Shown: positions 1-11,401 of the stretch, in pieces
Layout of the letters: every line of letters begins with the position of its first letter
How positions within the stretch are numbered: position 1 is the stretch's first letter
Assembly: GCA_903960915.1 (NCBI GenBank)
Contig: CAJCCO010000045.1
Location: forward strand, 1-64,000
Source of the DNA: an uncultured beta proteobacterium
GTDB lineage: Bacteria; Pseudomonadota; Gammaproteobacteria; Burkholderiales; Burkholderiaceae_C
Length of the DNA: 64,000 nt
Direction: 5' to 3'
Notes under the pieces: generated by a model
Databases searched by the model: none
What the model was told of the DNA's origin: nothing
The model's input: only the letters and a program-made list of their open reading frames with translations
Position numbers and translations under genes: made by a program

Positions 1-395
1 CCATCGAGCGCACAGAACACGCCAATCATCAAACCGCTCAAGATCAGGAAAGCGCCCATGTACTGGTTGACGCGCTTGGTGATGACTTCCCAGCCAGCAA
101 TGACGACCACGACGTTGATGAAAGCGGTCAGCGGCACAAACCAGAAGGAGATACCATCCAGGCCCAGGTGGTAGTTGACGTTGAAGCGCTCGATCCAGGG
201 CGCTTTTTCAACAAACTGCATGCCCGAAGTGCCGAGTTTGAAGCCGTCATAAAGAGGCAGCGTGACCAGCAAACTGACCAGCGCACCAATCAATGCAACC
301 CAACGTACAGCACGTGCCTGTTCGTCACGACCCAGTGCCAACAGCAGGACACCGAAAACAATCGGCGTCCAGATAGCCAAGCTCAAAAATCCCAT
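1..395 (-). CDS. nuoM: NADH-quinone oxidoreductase subunit M, N-terminal part (cut by window edge)
   Basis: This is the first 131 codons of NuoM, an antiporter-like proton-pumping subunit in the membrane arm of respiratory complex I. The start ATG lies at 393-395 and is preceded in gene sense by AGGAG. The visible part begins MGFLSLAIWTPI and contains the NuoM-typical stretch LGLDGISFWFVPLTAF followed by hydrophobic helices. The rest of the gene lies beyond base 1. It follows nuoL by 13 bases, so it is the last visible gene of the nuo operon. The assignment rests on position after nuoL and on sequence style. Confidence 0.93.
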   Translation of the reverse strand, partial: MGFLSLAIWTPIVFGVLLLALGRDEQARAVRWVALIGALVSLLVTLPLYDGFKLGTSGMQFVEKAPWIERFNVNYHLGLDGISFWFVPLTAFINVVVVIAGWEVITKRVNQYMGAFLILSGLMIGVFCALD

Positions 396-408
396 TTTTC
401 TTATTCTC

Positions 409-2439
409 CTATTTGAGCCAGACGAAATACGTCATGAGCACAAAGATACCCAGGATCATCGCCAAGGCGTAGTGGTACAGGAAACCAGACTGCAGGCGGC
501 GCACCAAGCCTGCAAACCAGGCGACCAATTTCCAGGAACCATTGACCAAGGTACCGTCAATCAAGAACTGATCACCGCCCTTCCACAGTCCGGTTCCCAG
601 AGCACGCGCGCCACGGGCCAGCACGTTTTCATTGAACCAGTCGAGGTAGTACTTGTTTTCCAACAAGGTGTAGAGCGGCTGTACGCGGGCCTTGATGGCT
701 TTCGGCAAGGCCGGGTTGATCATGTACATGTAGTACGAACTCGCCACACCAGCAACCGCCAGCCAGAACGGCAAGGTAGTCAGGGCATGCCAGGCCATTT
801 GTGCGGGGCCGTGAAAGGCTTGGGTCAGCTCTTTCATCGCAGCGTGCTTTTCGTGGTCGATGAAGATGACGCCCTTGAAGAAATCGCCGTAAAGCATGGG
901 GCCGATCGTCATGTAACCAATCACCACCGAAGGAATCGCCAGCAAGATCAGCGGTACCGTCACCACCCAAGGCGACTCGTGCGGTTTGTCATGGCCATGG
1001 CCGTCTCCGTGATCGTTGTGGCCGTGGTGATCATCGTGGTGAGCATCCGGGTTCTGGTCGTAGCGCTCTGGGCCATGGAAGACCAGGAAGTACATGCGGA
1101 AAGAATAGAAAGCCGTGACAAACACCCCCGCCAAAACTGCGAAGTTGGCAAAGCCAGCGGCGGGCAAGGTGCTCAGGTGCACGGCTTCGATGATGCTGTC
1201 CTTGGAGTAAAAACCTGCGAACAGGGGCGTGCCAATCAAGGCCAGCGAACCCAGCAAGGAGGTGATCCAGGTAATGGGCATGTACTTACGCAAACCGCCC
1301 ATCCAGCGGATGTCCTGGTTGTGGTGCACGCCCATGATGACCGAGCCAGCCGCAAGGAACAGCAGGGCTTTGAAGAAGGCGTGTGTCATCAGGTGGAACA
1401 CCGCCACCGAATAAGCCGAGGCGCCCAGGGCCACTGTCATGTAGCCCAACTGAGACAAGGTGGAATAAGCCACCACGCGCTTGATGTCGTTCTGGATGAT
1501 GCCCAAAAAGCCCATGAACAAGGCGGTGATGGCACCAATGACCAGAATAAAGTTCAAGGCCGTGTCGCTGAGCTCAAACAGGGGTGACATCCGCGTCACC
1601 ATGAAGATGCCGGCCGTCACCATGGTGGCGGCGTGGATCAGTGCCGAAATGGGGGTTGGGCCTTCCATGGAGTCAGGCAACCAGACGTGCAGGGGAAACT
1701 GCGCCGATTTGCCCATGGCACCAATGAACAGGCAAATGCAGATCACGGTGATGAGCATCCAGTCGGTACCCGGGAAAGTCAGCTTGGCCAGCTCACCCGA
1801 CTTGGCAAAAGCTTCTGAATAGTTCAGGGTGCCGGTGTAGGCCAAAATCAGGCCAATGCCCAGGATGAAGCCGAAGTCGCCCACGCGGTTGACCAGAAAG
1901 GCCTTCATGTTGGCAAAAATGGCCGTTGGTTTGTTAAACCAGAAACCGATCAGCAGGTACGACACCAGGCCCACCGCTTCCCAGCCAAAGAACAGCTGCA
2001 GCATGTTGTTGCTCATGACCAGCATCAGCATGGAGAAGGTGAACAACGAGATGTAGGCGAAGAAGCGGTTGTAACCCTCGTCTTCTTGCATGTAGCCAAT
2101 GGTGTAGATGTGCACCATCAGTGACACAAAGGTCACCACGCACATCATCATCGCAGTCAGGCTGTCGACCAGAAAGCCGACCTCCATCTTGAGACTGCCC
2201 ACCTGCATCCAGGTGTAAAGCGTTTCATTGAAATAAGCGCCGTCGACGACCACGCTGTTGAGCGTCATGACCGACAAAATAAAGGCCACCAGTACGCCCA
2301 GAATGGTCAGGGAGTGCGACATGCGCCGGCCAATCCAGTTACCACCGAACTGGGTGCCCAGCACGCCAGCCAGAATTGCACCGGCCAATGGCGCCATGGG
2401 GACCGCAAGCAATGTGCTTGCTGAAAGGGTTTGACTCAT
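409..2439 (-). CDS. nuoL: NADH-quinone oxidoreductase subunit L
   Basis: NuoL is the distal antiporter-like subunit of complex I, an inner-membrane protein that couples quinone reduction to proton pumping through a long lateral helix. At 676 residues it is a little longer than the common ~610-residue form. It shows the conserved core FFGWEAVGLVSYLLIGFW and the HAATMVTAGIFMV helix. A loop at about residues 460-490 is packed with histidine and aspartate (nine His in about 22 residues), which accounts for part of the extra length. It sits 4 bases after nuoK and 13 bases before nuoM. Confidence 0.97.
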   Translation of the reverse strand: MSQTLSASTLLAVPMAPLAGAILAGVLGTQFGGNWIGRRMSHSLTILGVLVAFILSVMTLNSVVVDGAYFNETLYTWMQVGSLKMEVGFLVDSLTAMMMCVVTFVSLMVHIYTIGYMQEDEGYNRFFAYISLFTFSMLMLVMSNNMLQLFFGWEAVGLVSYLLIGFWFNKPTAIFANMKAFLVNRVGDFGFILGIGLILAYTGTLNYSEAFAKSGELAKLTFPGTDWMLITVICICLFIGAMGKSAQFPLHVWLPDSMEGPTPISALIHAATMVTAGIFMVTRMSPLFELSDTALNFILVIGAITALFMGFLGIIQNDIKRVVAYSTLSQLGYMTVALGASAYSVAVFHLMTHAFFKALLFLAAGSVIMGVHHNQDIRWMGGLRKYMPITWITSLLGSLALIGTPLFAGFYSKDSIIEAVHLSTLPAAGFANFAVLAGVFVTAFYSFRMYFLVFHGPERYDQNPDAHHDDHHGHNDHGDGHGHDKPHESPWVVTVPLILLAIPSVVIGYMTIGPMLYGDFFKGVIFIDHEKHAAMKELTQAFHGPAQMAWHALTTLPFWLAVAGVASSYYMYMINPALPKAIKARVQPLYTLLENKYYLDWFNENVLARGARALGTGLWKGGDQFLIDGTLVNGSWKLVAWFAGLVRRLQSGFLYHYALAMILGIFVLMTYFVWLK

Positions 2440-2443
2440 CTTA

Positions 2444-2752
2444 TTAACCCTTGAGCGAATTGAGTTCGTCCACGTTGATGCTGGACTTGTTACGGAACAG
2501 CAGCACCAAAATGGCCAGCCCGATAGCGGACTCGGCGGCCGCGACGGTCAGAATGAAAAACACAAAAATCTGTCCGTGCATGTCACCGAGGTAGTAGGAG
2601 AAGGCCACGAAATTGGTGTTGACCGCCAGGAGCATCAGCTCAATGGCCATCAACAGCACGATCAGGTTTTTTCGGTTCAAGAAAATACCGATCACCGACA
2701 TCGCAAACAGCATGGCGCCCAGTGTAAGAAAGTGTCCAAGAGTGAGCGTCAT
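2444..2752 (-). CDS. nuoK: NADH-quinone oxidoreductase subunit K
   Basis: This 102-residue, three-helix membrane subunit of complex I is homologous to MrpC/ND4L. It has the two membrane-embedded glutamates expected of NuoK, in [16 protein letters not shown] and in [18 protein letters not shown]. The length is exactly typical. The ATG overlaps the nuoJ stop by four bases (ATGA), which indicates translational coupling and fixes the start. Confidence 0.97.
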   Translation of the reverse strand: MTLTLGHFLTLGAMLFAMSVIGIFLNRKNLIVLLMAIELMLLAVNTNFVAFSYYLGDMHGQIFVFFILTVAAAESAIGLAILVLLFRNKSSINVDELNSLKG

Positions 2753-3399
2753 GCTTTTTTCTCCGCTTCTGGGGCAACGTCTGCCACTTGGGGCAGCGCG
2801 GCTTGGGTGGCATCCATTTTGAGCACGGACATCCGGTCTTTGGATCTCACGCGAACCTGGTCGCCCGGACTCACGTGCTTGCTGTCCTTGCGCTTGCGCA
2901 GTGTCAGGGCAATCGCGGCAATCATGGCCACCAGCAAAATCGCAGCAGCCACTTCAAGCGGGTAGAGGTATTTTGTGTACAGCAATATGCCCAAGGCTCG
3001 GGTATTGGTCATTTGCGCGCCGGCGGCAAGCGCAGCCTGGGGCTCTTCGCTGACGCGAAATCCACCCATCAGAACCGCGGCCATTTCCAAAGCGATGAGC
3101 ACACCCACCACGGCAGCGAGCGGAAAATGTTGCCAGAATCCTTCGCGAATGCTGTCGACGTTGATGTCCATCATCATCACGACAAAGAGGAACAGCACCA
3201 TGACGGCGCCGACGTACACCAGCACCAAGGTGATGGAAAGAAACTCGGCTTTGAGCAACATCCAGATCAAAGAGGCTTGAAAGAACGCCAGCACCAAAAA
3301 CAAGACCGCATGCACCGGATTGCGGGCGGTGATCACCCGGAAAGCGGCAAACAGCATGACCACTGAAAATACGTAAAAGAGACCCGTTTTGACATCCAT
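2749..3399 (-). CDS. nuoJ: NADH-quinone oxidoreductase subunit J
   Basis: NuoJ (ND6 homologue) is a membrane-arm subunit of complex I with five predicted helices. The helix containing [19 protein letters not shown] has the family's conserved Tyr-Val-Gly-Ala pi-bulge region. The protein is 216 residues. Its last ~45 residues form a charged, alanine-rich tail ending EAEKKA that lies outside the membrane core. The gene overlaps nuoK by four bases and follows nuoI by 26 bases. Confidence 0.95.
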   Translation of the reverse strand: MDVKTGLFYVFSVVMLFAAFRVITARNPVHAVLFLVLAFFQASLIWMLLKAEFLSITLVLVYVGAVMVLFLFVVMMMDINVDSIREGFWQHFPLAAVVGVLIALEMAAVLMGGFRVSEEPQAALAAGAQMTNTRALGILLYTKYLYPLEVAAAILLVAMIAAIALTLRKRKDSKHVSPGDQVRVRSKDRMSVLKMDATQAALPQVADVAPEAEKKA

Positions 3400-3425
3400 G
3401 GCTTTTATAACTTTCTTGCAGCGGG

Positions 3426-3947
3426 TCAGCGGTATTTGGCGTCAGCGGCTTTGCTGGCGGAAATTTCGTTTTCGTAACGATCGCCAACGGCCAGCAACAT
3501 TTCTTTGGTGAAGTACAAGTCACCGCGCTTTTCGCCGTGGTATTCCAGAATATGCGTCTCCACGATGGAGTCCACCGGGCAGCTTTCTTCACAGAAGCCA
3601 CAGAAAATGCACTTGGTCAGATCGATGTCGTAGCGACTGGTGCGGCGTGAGCCGTCATCGCGCACTTCGGATTCGATGGTGATGGCCATGGCTGGGCATA
3701 CTGCTTCGCACAGCTTGCAGGCAATACAGCGCTCTTCCCCGTTGTCGTAACGGCGCAGCGCATGCAAGCCACGAAACCGCGGAGACAAAGGTGTTTTCTC
3801 TTCTGGGAACTGAATGGTGACCTTGCGTTTGAACGCATAGCGTCCAGTTAAGGCCATGCCCTTGAACAGTTCGAGCAACAAGAAGCTGCTGAGAAAGTCC
3901 TTTAAGGAAAAGGGCGTGCGTGAGGTGGCTGAAGTCATAGTAGACAT
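3426..3947 (-). CDS. nuoI: NADH-quinone oxidoreductase subunit I (2x[4Fe-4S])
   Basis: NuoI (TYKY) carries the N6a and N6b tetranuclear clusters in the peripheral arm of complex I and passes electrons towards N2. Two full CxxCxxCxxxCP motifs are visible, at C74/C77/C80/C84 and C113/C116/C119/C123. The 173-residue length is slightly longer than the usual ~160 because of a short Ser/Thr-rich N-terminus before [18 protein letters not shown]. It lies 12 bases after nuoH in the operon. Confidence 0.97.
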   Translation of the reverse strand: MSTMTSATSRTPFSLKDFLSSFLLLELFKGMALTGRYAFKRKVTIQFPEEKTPLSPRFRGLHALRRYDNGEERCIACKLCEAVCPAMAITIESEVRDDGSRRTSRYDIDLTKCIFCGFCEESCPVDSIVETHILEYHGEKRGDLYFTKEMLLAVGDRYENEISASKAADAKYR

Positions 3948-3959
3948 GCTCGATTCCTT

Positions 3960-5042
3960 TTACTTCCAGATGTTGAAGGGCGTCTGCATCCAGACCCCCA
4001 CAACAACCAGCCAAACCAAAGTGACTGGAATAAATACTTTCCAGCCCAAGCGCATGATCTGGTCATATCGGAAGCGCGGGAAGGTAGCGCGCACCCAGAT
4101 GAACAGGCTGACGATAAAAAAGGTTTTGATGCCGAGCCAGATCCAACCTGGAATCCAGTTGAGCAGCGCACTGTCAACCGGCGAGATCCAGCCCCCCAGG
4201 AACATGATGGCCGCCAGGATGGAGATCAGCCACATGTTGGCGTATTCGGCCAGGTAGAACATGGCATACGACATGCCGGAATATTCAACCATGTGCCCCG
4301 CCACAATTTCAGCTTCGCCTTCGACCACGTCAAAGGGATGGCGGTTGGTTTCAGCCAAGCCAGAAATAATGTAGACCACAAAGATGGGCAGCAGCGGCAG
4401 CCAGTTCCAGGACAGGAAATTCAGTCCCATCTGCGCAAAATGCCCTTTACCCTGACCGGTCACGATGTCGGTCATATTCATGCTGGCAGACACCATCAGC
4501 ACGATCACCAGACAAAAGCCCATGGCAATTTCATAGCTGACCATTTGTGCCGATGCACGCAGGGCACCCAGGAAGGCGTATTTGGAGTTGGAGGCCCAGC
4601 CTGCAATCACCACACCATAGACTTCCATCGACGTGATGGCCATAACGAACAGGAGACCGGCATTGATATTGGCCAGCGCCACATCGGGCCCGAAGGGAAT
4701 GACAGCCCAGGCGGCCATGGCCGGCATGATGGTCAAAATAGGTCCGATAAAAAACAGACCTTTGCTTGCCGCTGTAGGCACCAAAATTTCTTTGGTCAGC
4801 AACTTCAGGGCGTCGGCAATGGGTTGCAGCAAACCCATGGGGCCCACTCGGTTGGGGCCAATGCGAACCTGCATCCAACCCAGGAACTTTCGCTCCCAAA
4901 GCGTCAGGTAGGCGACCGCGCCCATCAAGGGCAGAACCACCACCACAATTTTGAGCAGCGTCCAAAGCACAGGCCAGGCCAGGTCTACCCACCAAGTGGC
5001 ATCGACCAGGCCACGGCCAAAGGAAGCAATGGCGTCAATCAT
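3960..5042 (-). CDS. nuoH: NADH-quinone oxidoreductase subunit H
   Basis: NuoH (ND1) is the eight-helix membrane subunit that forms the quinone chamber and joins the peripheral and membrane arms. Diagnostic stretches are the quinone-site segment around [14 protein letters not shown] and the acidic loop [20 protein letters not shown]. There is also an [19 protein letters not shown]-type N-terminal motif. Its 360 residues are typical for betaproteobacteria. The ATG overlaps the nuoG stop by four bases. Confidence 0.97.
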   Translation of the reverse strand: MIDAIASFGRGLVDATWWVDLAWPVLWTLLKIVVVVLPLMGAVAYLTLWERKFLGWMQVRIGPNRVGPMGLLQPIADALKLLTKEILVPTAASKGLFFIGPILTIMPAMAAWAVIPFGPDVALANINAGLLFVMAITSMEVYGVVIAGWASNSKYAFLGALRASAQMVSYEIAMGFCLVIVLMVSASMNMTDIVTGQGKGHFAQMGLNFLSWNWLPLLPIFVVYIISGLAETNRHPFDVVEGEAEIVAGHMVEYSGMSYAMFYLAEYANMWLISILAAIMFLGGWISPVDSALLNWIPGWIWLGIKTFFIVSLFIWVRATFPRFRYDQIMRLGWKVFIPVTLVWLVVVGVWMQTPFNIWK

Positions 5043-7162
5043 GGGGTGGCCTCCTGCACTTTGGCATCTGCGGTGAGTTGCAAGGAGCTGGCGCGACGCA
5101 CCATGCCGTCAAGGGCATAAATGCTGGCGGTCACAGGCTGCTTCACAGCGGGCGTCAGATCCACCGAATGATGTGAGGCGTTGCTGAGCAAATGGGCATC
5201 TGCATGGCTGGCATCAGCCGGCATGGCACCACGGCTCTGCGCCAATACCTCTTGCGTCGACTCAAAATCGAATCCGGGCAAGTTGAGCAGATTGGCCAAC
5301 ACACGCAGAACTTTCCAGGCCGGACGGGTTTCACCCAAAGGCTTGACCACGGCGTGGAAACTTTGCACCCGGCCTTCGGCATTGACAAAAGTGCCGGGGG
5401 TCTCAGTGAAAGGTGCAATCGGCAAGAGCACATCGCTGAAGGACATATTGGCCTTGAACGGACTCAAGGTGACAACCATCTGGGCTTGGGTCAGGCCAGC
5501 TTTGGCCTGGGCACCGGCCGCTGAATCGAACTCAGGTTCGGTATTGAGCAAAATGACGGCTTTGAGAGCACCCGCCAGCATTTGCCCGGCGTTCAGTCCG
5601 TTGGCACCGGGCGTGGCACCCGCCAGCTGCGCGCCAACGGTGTTGGCGGCTTCAGACAAATAGCCCACCGTCGCGCCGGTCTGCGCACCAATCCAGTTGG
5701 CCAAAGCCAGCAGGCTGCTGGAACGCTCATGGTGGGCCGCGGCATTGCCCAGCAAAATGGCTTTGCGCTCACCGCCGAGCAACGATTTGGCAATGGCTTG
5801 GGCTTCAGCGCCGGGCGTTGCTTGAACGGGCGCGGCCACATCTTGCGCTTGGGCAACAGCGGCGGCCACTTCGGCCAGTGCTTGCACCCATTGCGATGAA
5901 TCGCGCAACAGGCGTGTGGCCACGGGAATGGCCCAGTCCTGGGCTTGCGAACCAATCGCGTGCACCGCACAACCTTTGCGGTTGGCCTGGCGAATGCGTT
6001 GTGCAAACAAGGGGTGGTCTTTGCGCAGGTTGGAGCCAATCACCAATACGCGCTGTAGTTCTGACAAGGCGGCCACTGAAGTGCCGAGGTAACGCACACC
6101 TTCTGCTGCCGGAAATTCGGCATGACGCAGGCGGTAGTCAATGTTCTGGCTGCCCAGAGCGCGCACCAGGCTATTGGCCAGGAACAACTCTTCGCAGGTG
6201 CTGTGCGGGCTGACCAGTGCGCCTATGCTTTGCGCGCCGTGGTCGGCCTTGATTTGCGACAGGCCGTTGGCCACGTATTCGAGGGCTGTTTGCCAGTCAA
6301 CCACTTTCCATTCACCACCCTGCTTGAGCATGGGGCTGGTGAGGCGCTCGTCGCTGTTCAAGGCCTCGTAGGAGAAGCGGTCGCGGTCGGCAATCCAGCA
6401 CTCGTTGACGGCCTCGTTTTCCAAGGGCACAACGCGCATCACGCGGTTGTTCTTGACCTGGACAATCAGATTGGTCCCGGTGGAGTCGTGCGGACTCACG
6501 GACTTGCGGCGTGACAACTCCCAGGTACGCGCGCTGTAGCGGAAGGGTTTGCTGGTCAAGGCACCCACGGGGCAGATGTCAATCATGTTGCCCGACAACT
6601 CGGAGTCTACCGACTGGCCCACAAAGGTTTCAATCTCTGCATGCTCACCACGGTGCGACATACCCAGCTCCATCACGCCAGCCACTTCCTGGCCAAAGCG
6701 CACGCAACGGGTACATTGAATGCAGCGGCTCATTTCCTTCATGGAAATCAACGGGCCAACGTCTTTGGGTGCGACCACGCGCTTTTCTTCTTCATAGCGT
6801 GAAGAGGTGCCACCGTAACCGACTGCCAAATCTTGCAGCTGACACTCGCCACCCTGGTCACAAATCGGGCAATCCAGGGGGTGGTTGATCAACAGAAATT
6901 CCATGACCGACTGCTGGGCCTTGATGGCCTTGTCGCTCTTGGTGCGCACAATCATGCCTTGCGTCACTGGGGTGGCGCAGGCCGGCATGGGCTTGGGCAT
7001 TTTTTCCACATCCACCAGGCACATGCGGCAATTAGCCGCAATGCTGAGTTTCTTGTGGTAACAAAAATGAGGGATGTAGGTGCCTGCTTTTTCGGCCGCA
7101 TGCATGATCATGCTGCCTTCAACAATGTCCACCTTCTTGCCGTCGAGTTCAATTTCAATCAT
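5039..7162 (-). CDS. nuoG: NADH-quinone oxidoreductase subunit G
   Basis: NuoG is the large Fe-S subunit of the complex I peripheral arm. The N-terminal ferredoxin-like domain has a [2Fe-2S] set (C34, C45, C48, C62). It is followed by the His-Cys3 [4Fe-4S] site (H94, C98, C101, C107) and a further [4Fe-4S] site (C147, C150, C153, C197). The remainder is a molybdopterin-oxidoreductase-like domain that no longer binds Mo in this family. The extra N7 cluster cysteines found in E. coli NuoG were not identified. Length is 707 residues. Four-base overlap with nuoH; 12 bases after nuoF. Confidence 0.96.
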   Translation of the reverse strand: MIEIELDGKKVDIVEGSMIMHAAEKAGTYIPHFCYHKKLSIAANCRMCLVDVEKMPKPMPACATPVTQGMIVRTKSDKAIKAQQSVMEFLLINHPLDCPICDQGGECQLQDLAVGYGGTSSRYEEEKRVVAPKDVGPLISMKEMSRCIQCTRCVRFGQEVAGVMELGMSHRGEHAEIETFVGQSVDSELSGNMIDICPVGALTSKPFRYSARTWELSRRKSVSPHDSTGTNLIVQVKNNRVMRVVPLENEAVNECWIADRDRFSYEALNSDERLTSPMLKQGGEWKVVDWQTALEYVANGLSQIKADHGAQSIGALVSPHSTCEELFLANSLVRALGSQNIDYRLRHAEFPAAEGVRYLGTSVAALSELQRVLVIGSNLRKDHPLFAQRIRQANRKGCAVHAIGSQAQDWAIPVATRLLRDSSQWVQALAEVAAAVAQAQDVAAPVQATPGAEAQAIAKSLLGGERKAILLGNAAAHHERSSSLLALANWIGAQTGATVGYLSEAANTVGAQLAGATPGANGLNAGQMLAGALKAVILLNTEPEFDSAAGAQAKAGLTQAQMVVTLSPFKANMSFSDVLLPIAPFTETPGTFVNAEGRVQSFHAVVKPLGETRPAWKVLRVLANLLNLPGFDFESTQEVLAQSRGAMPADASHADAHLLSNASHHSVDLTPAVKQPVTASIYALDGMVRRASSLQLTADAKVQEATP

Positions 7163-7174
7163 TTGGTGACTCGC

Positions 7175-8527
7175 TCAGACGTAAGCTGGGACCATACAGG
7201 TCTTGTGCTCTACGTGGTATTCAAATTCATGCCGGAAATGCTTGATCATGGCGCGCACCGGCATGGCGGCGGCATCGCCCAGGGCACAGATGGTGCGCCC
7301 CTGAATGTTGTCGGCTACCGAGTTCAACAGGTCCATGTCTGTGGGACGGCCATGGCCGTTTTCAATACGGTCCACCATGCGTGACAACCAGCCTGTGCCT
7401 TCACGGCAGGGCGTGCACTGACCGCAGGATTCATGCATGTAGAAGTAGCTCAAACGTTGCAGGCTTTTGACCATGCAGCGGGAGTCGTCCAGCACAATCA
7501 CTGCGCCAGAACCCAACATGGAGCCCGCCTTGGCGATGGAGTCGTAGTCCATCGTGCAGTCCATCATGACGTTGGCCGGCAAAATGGGCGATGAAGAACC
7601 GCCAGGAATCACGGCCTTGAGTTGCCGGCCTTTGCGGACACCACCGGCGATTTCGAGTAATTTCGAAAACGGCGTGCCCATCGGAATTTCGTAGTTGCCT
7701 GGCAACTCCACATCACCACTGATGGAGTAGATTTTGGTGCCGCCATTGTTGGGCTTGCCACACTCAAGGTAGGCCTGCCCGCCGTTGCGGATGATCCAGG
7801 GCACCGCCGCAAAAGTTTCGGTGTTGTTGATGGTGGTGGGTTTGCCATACAAACCGAAGCTGGCCGGGAAGGGTGGCTTGAAACGTGGTTGGCCTTTTTT
7901 GCCCTCCAGGGATTCAAGCAAGGCGGTTTCTTCGCCGCAAATATAGGCGCCAAAACCGTGTGCGGCATGCAACTGGAAACTGAATTTACTGCCCAGAATA
8001 TGGTCGCCCAACAAACCGGCGGCACGGGCCTCTTCCAGGGCTTCTTCAAAACGCTCGTAGCTTTTGAAAATCTCGCCGTGAATGTAGTTGTAACCCACGC
8101 TGATGCCCATGGCGTAGGCAGCGATGATCATGCCTTCAATCACGATATGCGGATTGAATTGCAAAATATCGCGGTCTTTGCAGGTGCCGGGTTCGCCTTC
8201 GTCGGAGTTGCACACCAGGTATTTTTGACCCGGGAACTGCCGCGGCATGAAGCTCCATTTAAGCCCAGTGGGAAAGCCCGCACCGCCGCGCCCGCGCAGA
8301 GCAGATTCTTTGACTGTGGCAATGACCTGGTCTTGCGTCAGGCCTTCGCCACCGTCTTTAGCCAAGATTTTGCGCAAGGCCTGGTAGCCGCCGCGCGCTT
8401 CGTAATTTGACAGGTTCCAGTTGGTGCCGTTCAAGCCCGCATAAATCTGTGGGTTGATGTGGCGGTCATGGAAGCAGGTTTCTACCCCTGATGCCTGAAA
8501 CTGTTCAAGAACTTTTGCAGCCTGCAT
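7175..8527 (-). CDS. nuoF: NADH-quinone oxidoreductase subunit F (NADH/FMN binding)
   Basis: NuoF oxidises NADH through FMN and passes electrons to its [4Fe-4S] cluster N3. The nucleotide-binding loop [13 protein letters not shown] lies at residues 79-91 and is followed by the [14 protein letters not shown] segment. The cluster ligands are in the C-terminal third, in [12 protein letters not shown] plus a distal cysteine in [12 protein letters not shown]. The protein has 450 residues. Its start shares one base with the nuoE stop region. Confidence 0.97.
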   Translation of the reverse strand: MQAAKVLEQFQASGVETCFHDRHINPQIYAGLNGTNWNLSNYEARGGYQALRKILAKDGGEGLTQDQVIATVKESALRGRGGAGFPTGLKWSFMPRQFPGQKYLVCNSDEGEPGTCKDRDILQFNPHIVIEGMIIAAYAMGISVGYNYIHGEIFKSYERFEEALEEARAAGLLGDHILGSKFSFQLHAAHGFGAYICGEETALLESLEGKKGQPRFKPPFPASFGLYGKPTTINNTETFAAVPWIIRNGGQAYLECGKPNNGGTKIYSISGDVELPGNYEIPMGTPFSKLLEIAGGVRKGRQLKAVIPGGSSSPILPANVMMDCTMDYDSIAKAGSMLGSGAVIVLDDSRCMVKSLQRLSYFYMHESCGQCTPCREGTGWLSRMVDRIENGHGRPTDMDLLNSVADNIQGRTICALGDAAAMPVRAMIKHFRHEFEYHVEHKTCMVPAYV

Positions 8528-9027
8528 TATTTATCTCCTGCTGCGCGCAGACCATCGACCAACTGGTCGAGCCGGTCGTTGCTCATTAAGCTGCACATGG
8601 TGAGGTCATTGACCAGCATCACCGGCGAATCCGCGCAAGCACCCAGACATTCCGATTGCTGCAAGGTGAACAGGCCATCGGCGGTGGTCTCACCCATTTT
8701 GACGCCGAGCTTGTGCTCGAGATGGGCCAAGGCCTTGCCGCCATCGCGCAACTGACAAGGCAAATTGGTGCAGACATTGAGCTTGTACTTGCCAACGGGT
8801 TGTTGGTTGTACATGTTGTAGAAAGTGGTGACCTCGTGCACCGCAATAGCGGCCATACCCAGGTAATCAGCGATGATTTTTTCACTGGCCGCACTGACAA
8901 AACCCAGCTCATGCTGAACAATGGTTAAACAGGCCATGACAGCAGATTGCTTTTGATCCGCAGGGTATTTGGCGACTTCCTTGGCGAAGCGGGCCAGCGC
9001 CGCTTGTGAAATTACTTCAGAAGTCAT
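8527..9027 (-). CDS. nuoE: NADH-quinone oxidoreductase subunit E ([2Fe-2S])
   Basis: This is the thioredoxin-fold [2Fe-2S] subunit of the NADH dehydrogenase module, carrying cluster N1a. The four ligands are C86, C91, C127 and C131, in the arrangement Cx4C...Cx3C. It has 166 residues, which is standard. The preceding helical domain contains [10 protein letters not shown], a family signature. It overlaps nuoD by four bases and abuts nuoF. Confidence 0.97.
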   Translation of the reverse strand: MTSEVISQAALARFAKEVAKYPADQKQSAVMACLTIVQHELGFVSAASEKIIADYLGMAAIAVHEVTTFYNMYNQQPVGKYKLNVCTNLPCQLRDGGKALAHLEHKLGVKMGETTADGLFTLQQSECLGACADSPVMLVNDLTMCSLMSNDRLDQLVDGLRAAGDK

Positions 9028-10277
9028 CGGTCGATCTCTCCAAACACAATATCCATCGTGCCAATCACAGCCACTGCATCGGCAATCATGTGGCCACTGG
9101 CCATCTCATTGAGCGCGGCCAGATGGACGAAGCCCGGCGGACGAATTTTCAAACGGTAAGGCTTGTTGGCGCCATCGCTCACCAGGTAGATACCAAACTC
9201 GCCTTTGGGGTGCTCCACAGCCGCGTAGGCTTCGCCTTCTGGCACATGGAAACCCTCGGTGAAGAGTTTGAAATGGTGAATCAACTCTTCCATGTTGGAC
9301 TTCATGGATTCACGATCAGGCGCAGCCACTTTGTGGTTATCGGTGATGACTGGGCCAGGATTGACCCGCAACCAGTCCACGCACTGCTTGATGATGGCGT
9401 TGGACTGCCTCATCTCTTCCATGCGGACCAGGTAACGGTCGTAACAGTCACCGGTTTTACCGACTGGAATATCGAATTCAAGTTGGCTGTAGACATCGTA
9501 GGGCTGCTTCTTGCGCAAGTCCCAGGCAACGCCTGATCCGCGCAACATGGGGCCCGTGAAGCCCATGTTCAGGGCCCGCTCGGCGCTGACAACGCCAATG
9601 CCAACGGTACGCTGTTTCCAGATACGGTTTTCAGTGAGCAGGGTATGGTATTCGCCCAAGTAGGTGGGGAAGCGCTGCGTGAAGTCGTCAATGAAGTCCA
9701 GCAGCGAGCCTTGCCGGTTGCTGTTGAGTTCAGCCATACCTTTGGCATTGCGAATCTTGTTGGCCTTGTACTGGGGCATGGTGTCGGGCAAGTCCCGATA
9801 GACACCGCCCGGACGGAAATAGGCCGCATGCATGCGTGCACCACTGACCGCCTCGTACATGTCAAACAAGTCTTCACGCTCGCGGAAGGTGTAGATCAGG
9901 ATAGTGGAGCTGCCGCAGTCGTTGCCATGCGAACCCAGCCACATCAAATGGTTGAGCAAACGCGTGATCTCTGCAAACATCACACGGATGTACTGCGCGC
10001 GCACCGGAACTTCTAATCCCAGCAACTTTTCTATGGCCAGGCAGTAGGCGTGCTCATTGCACATCATGGACACGTAATCGAGCCGGTCCATATACGGGAG
10101 CGACTGGATATAGGTCTTGCTTTCCGCCAGCTTTTCAGTCGCGCGGTGCAGCAGGCCGATGTGCGGATCAGCGCGCTGAATCACCTCGCCGTCAAGCTCA
10201 AGCACCAGACGCAAAACGCCGTGGGCCGCCGGGTGCTGCGGTCCAAAATTGAGTGTGTAGTTTTTTATTTCAGCCAT
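9024..10277 (-). CDS. nuoD: NADH-quinone oxidoreductase subunit D (49 kDa)
   Basis: NuoD forms the quinone-reduction site of complex I together with NuoB. The 417-residue protein begins with [20 protein letters not shown], the family's hallmark N-terminus; the HPAAHG histidine lies at the quinone site. It ends IVFGEIDR, the typical C-terminus. It is a separate gene, not fused to nuoC as in E. coli. It starts 11 bases after nuoC and overlaps nuoE by four bases. Confidence 0.98.
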   Translation of the reverse strand: MAEIKNYTLNFGPQHPAAHGVLRLVLELDGEVIQRADPHIGLLHRATEKLAESKTYIQSLPYMDRLDYVSMMCNEHAYCLAIEKLLGLEVPVRAQYIRVMFAEITRLLNHLMWLGSHGNDCGSSTILIYTFREREDLFDMYEAVSGARMHAAYFRPGGVYRDLPDTMPQYKANKIRNAKGMAELNSNRQGSLLDFIDDFTQRFPTYLGEYHTLLTENRIWKQRTVGIGVVSAERALNMGFTGPMLRGSGVAWDLRKKQPYDVYSQLEFDIPVGKTGDCYDRYLVRMEEMRQSNAIIKQCVDWLRVNPGPVITDNHKVAAPDRESMKSNMEELIHHFKLFTEGFHVPEGEAYAAVEHPKGEFGIYLVSDGANKPYRLKIRPPGFVHLAALNEMASGHMIADAVAVIGTMDIVFGEIDR

Positions 10278-10288
10278 GGCAAAACCGC

Positions 10289-10897
10289 TTAGTGCAGGCC
10301 TCCGTAGTTGTCTTCACGGATGATGCGAGGCGTGATTTCGCGCGGCTCAATGGTGACCGGTTGGTAAACAACACGCTTGCTTTCAGCGTCGTAACGCATC
10401 TCGACATGCCCTGTCGTGGGGAAATCTTTGCGAAACGGGTGACCAATAAACCCGTAGTCTGTGAGGATGCGGCGCAAATCGTTGTGACCCTCAAAAACAA
10501 TGCCGAACAGATCAAACGCTTCACGCTCGAACCAATTGGCGGAATTCCAAAGCTCAGTGATCGACGGCAAGACGGGCATGTCATCGTCTACGGCAAATAC
10601 CTTGAGTCGAACACGCTGGTTCAAGCTGACAGACAGCAAATGCAAGGCCACACAGAAGCGAGGACCCTCACGGCCGACGCCTTTGTAATCAGAATAATCG
10701 AGGCCGCACAAGTCCATCATCTGCTCAAAACGACAGGCCGGCGCATCGCGCAAAATTTGAGCAGCTTGAAGGTAGTTTTCAGCCGAGACTTCTACCGTGA
10801 CCTCACCCAAAGCCACCGTAATTTTGGCAGCCTTATCTCCCAGCGCTGCTGCGATATTTTCTTTGAGAACCAGGGGGTTAATTGCAAAATCAGACAT
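10289..10897 (-). CDS. nuoC: NADH-quinone oxidoreductase subunit C (30 kDa)
   Basis: NuoC is a peripheral-arm subunit that packs against NuoD. The 202-residue protein contains the 30 kDa-subunit signature region [21 protein letters not shown] followed by [19 protein letters not shown]-like sequence. Like most betaproteobacterial versions it is encoded separately from nuoD. It lies 10 bases after nuoB in the operon. Confidence 0.96.
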   Translation of the reverse strand: MSDFAINPLVLKENIAAALGDKAAKITVALGEVTVEVSAENYLQAAQILRDAPACRFEQMMDLCGLDYSDYKGVGREGPRFCVALHLLSVSLNQRVRLKVFAVDDDMPVLPSITELWNSANWFEREAFDLFGIVFEGHNDLRRILTDYGFIGHPFRKDFPTTGHVEMRYDAESKRVVYQPVTIEPREITPRIIREDNYGGLH

Positions 10898-10907
10898 CAG
10901 CTAATCC

Positions 10908-11387
10908 TCAAGCCCGCGCAATGGTTTGGGTGCGGCGAATTTTTTGCTGCAATTGCATGATGCCGTACAACAGGGCTTCTGCAGTGGGAGGGCATCCCGG
11001 CACGTAAATATCAACCGGCACAATGCGGTCACAGCCCCGGACGACTGAATAACTGTAGTGGTAATAGCCGCCACCATTGGCGCATGAACCCATGCTGATA
11101 ACCCAGCGGGGCTCAGACATTTGATCGTACACCTTGCGCAAGGCGGGAGCCATTTTGTTGCATAAGGTACCCGCAACAATCATCAAATCAGATTGACGAG
11201 GGCTGGCACGAAACACTTCAGCACCAAAACGGCTAATGTCATAACGGGCTGCAGCCGCGTGCATCATTTCGACCGCGCAGCACGCCAGACCAAAGGTCAT
11301 GGGCCACACCGAACCGGTCTTTGCCCAGTTCATCACCGAGTCGTAACTGGTGGTGACGAAGCCTTCTTTCAATACGCCTTCAATCAT
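10908..11387 (-). CDS. nuoB: NADH-quinone oxidoreductase subunit B (cluster N2)
   Basis: NuoB holds cluster N2, the last Fe-S centre before quinone. The unusual vicinal ligand pair C36-C37 (in [10 protein letters not shown]) and the partners C102 and C132 (in [11 protein letters not shown]) are all present. The length of 159 residues is typical. It lies between nuoA (14 bases upstream) and nuoC (10 bases downstream). Confidence 0.98.
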   Translation of the reverse strand: MIEGVLKEGFVTTSYDSVMNWAKTGSVWPMTFGLACCAVEMMHAAAARYDISRFGAEVFRASPRQSDLMIVAGTLCNKMAPALRKVYDQMSEPRWVISMGSCANGGGYYHYSYSVVRGCDRIVPVDIYVPGCPPTAEALLYGIMQLQQKIRRTQTIARA

Positions 11388-11401
11388 TGCATTGCTCCGA
11401 G

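Noticed and set aside
262-1587. Long plus-strand frame opposite nuoL
   Set aside because: It is antisense to nuoL, has composition of a codon-mirror frame (rich in His, Gln, Val) and no family motif.
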